DNA of 64,000 nt. Source: CAYIHX01 sp964363305 (GTDB lineage: Bacteria; Bdellovibrionota; UBA1018). This document shows positions 61,117 to 64,000 of the stretch, piece after piece. How positions within the stretch are numbered: the first letter of the stretch is position 1; every line of letters starts with the position of its first letter. The DNA is taken from NCBI GenBank assembly GCA_964363305.1, contig CAYIHX010000003.1:97117-161116 (forward strand), read 5' to 3'. The translations under genes were made by a program, and so were the position numbers. Below the pieces are notes generated by a model, which was given only the letters and a program-made list of their open reading frames with translations, made no database searches and was not told the DNA's origin.

Positions 61117-61758
61117 ATGACAAGCGAATCCCTGCGTCCCCGCTTTCTGCCTGATCCAGATTTCCGTACCGAATGGGGCCACCGGGGAGCATGGATTGCC
61201 GCAGCGATCCGCCGCGGATACTCGGTACCTCCGCTTGCCGCCTTCGGTGTTTCGCAAGTCCGAGAGTGGCTCAGCGGGAATTCCACCGAAATGCCCGGTC
61301 ATTGGCCCCTGGTCACGCAAACGCTCAAGGACATCCTGACCGGAGGCGAAGACTGGCCACTCCTCCTCACGCCTGACTGCCCTCCGGGGCGGATCACGCA
61401 AACCCGCCGCCTCGAGGGTGGCTTCTCAGAGACCGATCTTTGGTCCGCCTGGCAATCTCTGTTTCAGGAAAATCGAGAAGTTCGCTCCATCTTAGTTCGC
61501 CCTGAAATTATGGACGCGGCAACGGGCATTTTGACCAACCGACCAGAAAGCGTACTCACCCCTCTCCCCGAGGTGCGCGCACCACTCCTCGAACTTCAGA
61601 AAGAACTCAGCCGCTGGCTGAACGATGAGTTTGAGGCCCACTGGGCCTGGGATGGCGAGACGCTTTGGATCACGGCGCTTACGCCGCAACGCCTTTCTCC
61701 ACCACCCGCACGATCGCTTCTCCGAGAACTTTTCGAACGGTGGATTCGCCCGTGGTAA
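61117..61758 (+). CDS. Unknown protein
   Basis: 213 residues, no signal peptide. The order PLAAFGVSQVREWLSGN, WPLVTQTLKDILTGGEDWPL, SILVRPEIMDAATGIL faintly recalls the N-terminal ATP-grasp domain of pyruvate phosphate dikinase (ppdK-type), but the essential motifs are not visible, so I leave it unassigned. It is followed after 72 bases by the amidohydrolase gene on the same strand. Confidence 0.55.
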   Translation: MTSESLRPRFLPDPDFRTEWGHRGAWIAAAIRRGYSVPPLAAFGVSQVREWLSGNSTEMPGHWPLVTQTLKDILTGGEDWPLLLTPDCPPGRITQTRRLEGGFSETDLWSAWQSLFQENREVRSILVRPEIMDAATGILTNRPESVLTPLPEVRAPLLELQKELSRWLNDEFEAHWAWDGETLWITALTPQRLSPPPARSLLRELFERWIRPW

Positions 61759-61830
61759 GGAGAACACCGTCAAGATTCTAACCAATACCCTCGCGATCTC
61801 TCCGGTGCTAGAATCAAATGCACCACGAAT

Positions 61831-62775
61831 ATGATCGATTTCCATGTTCACGTTTTTCCTGATTGGTTGAGAAAGGCGACGGACCGCGTCCCGGTCACCT
61901 ATACACCCGATCTCACCCCCATCGATGAGCTCCGACGGCAGGCCAGAAAATTTTTGCGACCCATCGTGAGATCTTTCCATGCGACCCAGACCCTCGTGCG
62001 GCATCTTCCGGATTTCTCGCACGGCACCCTCGATCGCCTCGGCGGCCTTCTCTCAGCCCCGATGTTGGTCTTAGAATCCACCCCTCTTGACCTTACGGAA
62101 GAAATGCAACGCTCTGGCCTGAAACACGCGGTGGTCATCGCCAGCCCTCCGTTCGCGCCCAACGACTGGATTTTGCAGATTTCCCAGCGGGATCCACGTT
62201 TCATCCCGTGCATCTATGCGCCAGAAACCCCAAAGCACCTGCGTGATTATGTCGCTCGCGGAGCCCGCCTATTGAAACTCCATCCGGCCATGGACGGAAA
62301 AAGCGCAAACGATCCATCATACCTCGCGCTTCTAGAAACGGCGGAGGAGCTCTCCTTACCTGTCATCCTTCATACCGGCTGCATTCATCTCAATGGCTTC
62401 TATAAGAGGCCTGAGCTCGGCTCCGTTCATCATTTTCAACCCTGGTTTAAGCGCTTCAAAAAAACACCGTTCGTCCTGGCCCACATGAATTTTCACGAAC
62501 CTCGCGTCGCCATCGACTTCTGTGCAGAGTTCCCGAACCTTTGGGTGGACACCTCTTGGCAGCCTGCGGAGGCGATCGCCGAGGCCGTACGGCTCATCGG
62601 CAGCGAACGGATCCTGCTCGGAAGCGACTGGCCGCTCCTCGGCGGGAACATCCCCACAGCCATTGCGCGCGTGAAGGAAATTACCAAATTCGGAACGTTC
62701 GGCGGGAGTGATGTGGCCAATATCCTGGGAAGAAATGCTTCACGCCTTTTGAAGCTACAACAGGAAAAGACCTAA
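61831..62775 (+). CDS. Amidohydrolase 2-family metal-dependent hydrolase
   Basis: 314 residues. TIM barrel with metal site: first HVHVF (residues 4-8), LKLHPAMDG (Lys/His), VILHTGCIHLNG, VLAHMNFHEP and the Asp in LLGSDWPLLGG. It belongs with the gamma-resorcylate decarboxylase/amidohydrolase 2 group; substrate cannot be read. It ends two bases before the next gene, so they are probably cotranscribed. Cytoplasmic. Confidence 0.85.
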   Translation: MIDFHVHVFPDWLRKATDRVPVTYTPDLTPIDELRRQARKFLRPIVRSFHATQTLVRHLPDFSHGTLDRLGGLLSAPMLVLESTPLDLTEEMQRSGLKHAVVIASPPFAPNDWILQISQRDPRFIPCIYAPETPKHLRDYVARGARLLKLHPAMDGKSANDPSYLALLETAEELSLPVILHTGCIHLNGFYKRPELGSVHHFQPWFKRFKKTPFVLAHMNFHEPRVAIDFCAEFPNLWVDTSWQPAEAIAEAVRLIGSERILLGSDWPLLGGNIPTAIARVKEITKFGTFGGSDVANILGRNASRLLKLQQEKT

Positions 62776-62777
62776 CG

Positions 62778-63710
62778 ATGGCACTGGTTTTTGAGAACCT
62801 CTCCCGGTATCAGATCGACGCTTTGCCAAGAGACCGGACGGTGTTCTTGATCCCGGTCGCAGGACTCGAAGATCATGGCCCACACCTGCCCGTCGGCCTC
62901 GACCTGAGAGAAGCCGTCCATCAGGCCTATCGAGTCGCAACACGGCTCGAAAGCATTCCGACTGACCCCGGTTGGGTAGGAGTCATCCTTCCTCCCTCGC
63001 CGATCGCGGTTGACTCGAACACGGATGTCCTTCGACTCCGCACGCGTGGCTCCTCGCTGCGCGACTGGCTGGTCGATACCGCCCAGAGTCTGCATAGGCG
63101 CGGCTTTCGCCACTTCGCTTGCATCTCCGGTACTCTCGGCCCCAAGCAACTGACGGCCATCGAAGAGGCCGGGCGCTCTTTCCGGCGCTGGAATAACGGC
63201 CTATTTCTGCTTCGAATGCGGGCGCCCGAGAAAACAGTCACATTCTGCTCGCTGTCCTCTGCTCTGGTTGACTGGCCGACAGTCAGGCGCTCGCCCATGA
63301 TGGCGGATCCCCTCGAGCACGGAGGCAGACGCGATGTATCCATCGCACTCGCGCTTTCATCAGACGCTGAAAAGATCCCGCGTCCGCCTCTTCTCGGCGC
63401 ACCGGAAAACTACTTCAAGAGACTGAGGGTTCGCTTAGCCCAGAGGCGGGAGGGCTACTGGGGTTCTGCCCCTATGGACGGCTCGCGAGAAGAAGGAGAA
63501 CAACTCCTGGAGGAGCAAGCGGATCTCCTGGTCGCTCGTTTACGGAGAGTCCTGGAGGGCGGCGAAGATCCCGATCGGGTCTTTCGATCGGGCTATAGTT
63601 ACTTTCTCCCCAACCACAGCATGTTCTATGGATGGCTCTGGTCCATCGGCATGACCATCGCGATTCTCTCCTGGGTCACTCTTTCGGTGCAGCTTCTTTT
63701 GTCCCGGTAA
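62778..63710 (+). CDS. Creatininase-family protein with a C-terminal membrane helix
   Basis: 310 residues. The creatininase metal motif GLEDHGPHLPVGLDL (E, H and D) is at residues 29-43, then CISGTLGPKQ, and ADPLEHGGRRDVSIAL, where the family has H-A-G-x-x-E-T. The C-terminus (GWLWSIGMTIAILSWVTLSVQLLL) is an added membrane anchor, unusual for the family. Members hydrolyse amide or formamide substrates. The gene converges on the reductase gene with a 35-base overlap. Confidence 0.8.
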   Translation: MALVFENLSRYQIDALPRDRTVFLIPVAGLEDHGPHLPVGLDLREAVHQAYRVATRLESIPTDPGWVGVILPPSPIAVDSNTDVLRLRTRGSSLRDWLVDTAQSLHRRGFRHFACISGTLGPKQLTAIEEAGRSFRRWNNGLFLLRMRAPEKTVTFCSLSSALVDWPTVRRSPMMADPLEHGGRRDVSIALALSSDAEKIPRPPLLGAPENYFKRLRVRLAQRREGYWGSAPMDGSREEGEQLLEEQADLLVARLRRVLEGGEDPDRVFRSGYSYFLPNHSMFYGWLWSIGMTIAILSWVTLSVQLLLSR

Positions 63711-64000
63711 CTTTGTAGTAAACCTCCTGATGAATCGAACTTTTCGTGACTCCCCGTTCCGCGAGGAGGGCTTTCACTTCATCGATCATCGCGCCCGCGC
63801 CGCAGAGATAAAACTCACTCTCCAACCAACGGATCTCCTGCGACAGGCGAAGGTAATCCGTCACTCGTCCTTTGAAACCACCCCACTGATCAGTGGGCCG
63901 CGAGACACAGGGAATCCAGGTTACGCCCTCCTGAGTCGCCATCTCGTCCATGTAGAGGAGTTCATCTTCCTGCCGCACTCCGAGCAAGCAAAAGGTCCGG
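63676..64000 (-). CDS. Ferredoxin-NADP reductase-like enzyme, C-terminal part
   Basis: Partial: the frame runs off the right edge. About 108 residues seen, including the NAD(P)-binding domain pieces LLGVRQEDELLYMDEMATQE and FYLCGAGAMIDEVKALLAER, then HQEVYYKVTG at the end. The (Y-x-C-G-x-x-x-M) motif is typical of FNR/phthalate-dioxygenase-reductase-type enzymes. FAD-binding part is outside the window. Transfers electrons between NAD(P)H and a carrier; partner not known. Confidence 0.8.
   Translation of the reverse strand, partial: RTFCLLGVRQEDELLYMDEMATQEGVTWIPCVSRPTDQWGGFKGRVTDYLRLSQEIRWLESEFYLCGAGAMIDEVKALLAERGVTKSSIHQEVYYKVTGTKEAAPKE

Overview
The window (64,000 bases, GC-rich, with one 10-base N gap at 14043-14052) reads as chromosomal DNA of a motile, diderm bacterium. 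Lipoproteins with lipoboxes, beta-barrel proteins, an ADP-heptose adenylyltransferase and three flagellins show an outer membrane and flagella. A TIGR02147-type regulator beside secreted proteins with a WLHE-like motif, a PHA-regulator-like protein, a CxxxxC/CxxH small protein and RNase J together resemble Bdellovibrionota (Bdellovibrio relatives). That taxonomic call is an inference from gene families, not from a 16S gene.

Layout. 1-5 kb: the end of a family 1 glycosidase, a penicillin-acylase family hydrolase, tRNA-Leu(UAG) and tRNA-Arg(UCU), an FmdB zinc-ribbon protein, a DUF167 protein, an XRE-type regulator with a direct-repeat operator, and a secreted protein overlapping a short gluconate-dehydrogenase-subunit-3-like piece. 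5-17.4 kb (minus strand): a lipoprotein, a large coiled-coil protein overlapping its partner, a complete oligopeptide ABC transporter (OppABCDF; OppA is split only by a spurious gap), a lipoprotein and a long TPR lipoprotein. 17.4-24.6 kb: PHA regulator, outer-membrane barrels including a tandem paralogue pair, Hsp33, GroEL/GroES, tRNA-Phe. 24.6-30.5 kb: an accessory stretch of secreted proteins with a TIGR02147 regulator, a striking palindrome/direct-repeat promoter region, and two decayed genes: a lytic transglycosylase and a Fic protein whose catalytic core is deleted.

30.5-37.7 kb: a GT87-type membrane glycosyltransferase, a secreted protein coupled to an uncharacterised ABC exporter (COG4586/4587/3694 type), then a ParA-ParB pair. 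Five copies of a 16-bp palindrome (three identical, two with one change) lie within 3 kb around parAB. They are the best candidate here for an undescribed element, a new class of parS-like centromere site. 37.7-45.5 kb: a GNAT acetyltransferase, an AAA/DUF4143 ATPase preceded by tandem hairpin repeats, a RAMA-like small protein, and three flagellin genes with long leaders that share a CsrA-like TTCATGGA motif, followed by an RmlD-like protein lacking its catalytic Tyr.

45.5-64 kb: mostly housekeeping genes: a response regulator, BirA, NadC, RNase PH, an M14 carboxypeptidase, a RelBE-type toxin-antitoxin, RNase J, uridine kinase, an MltD-like transglycosylase whose start codon overlaps that of a divergent peptide-binding protein, RsmE, an RDD protein, RfaE2, an amidohydrolase, a creatininase-family protein, and the C-terminal end of a ferredoxin-NADP reductase-like enzyme.
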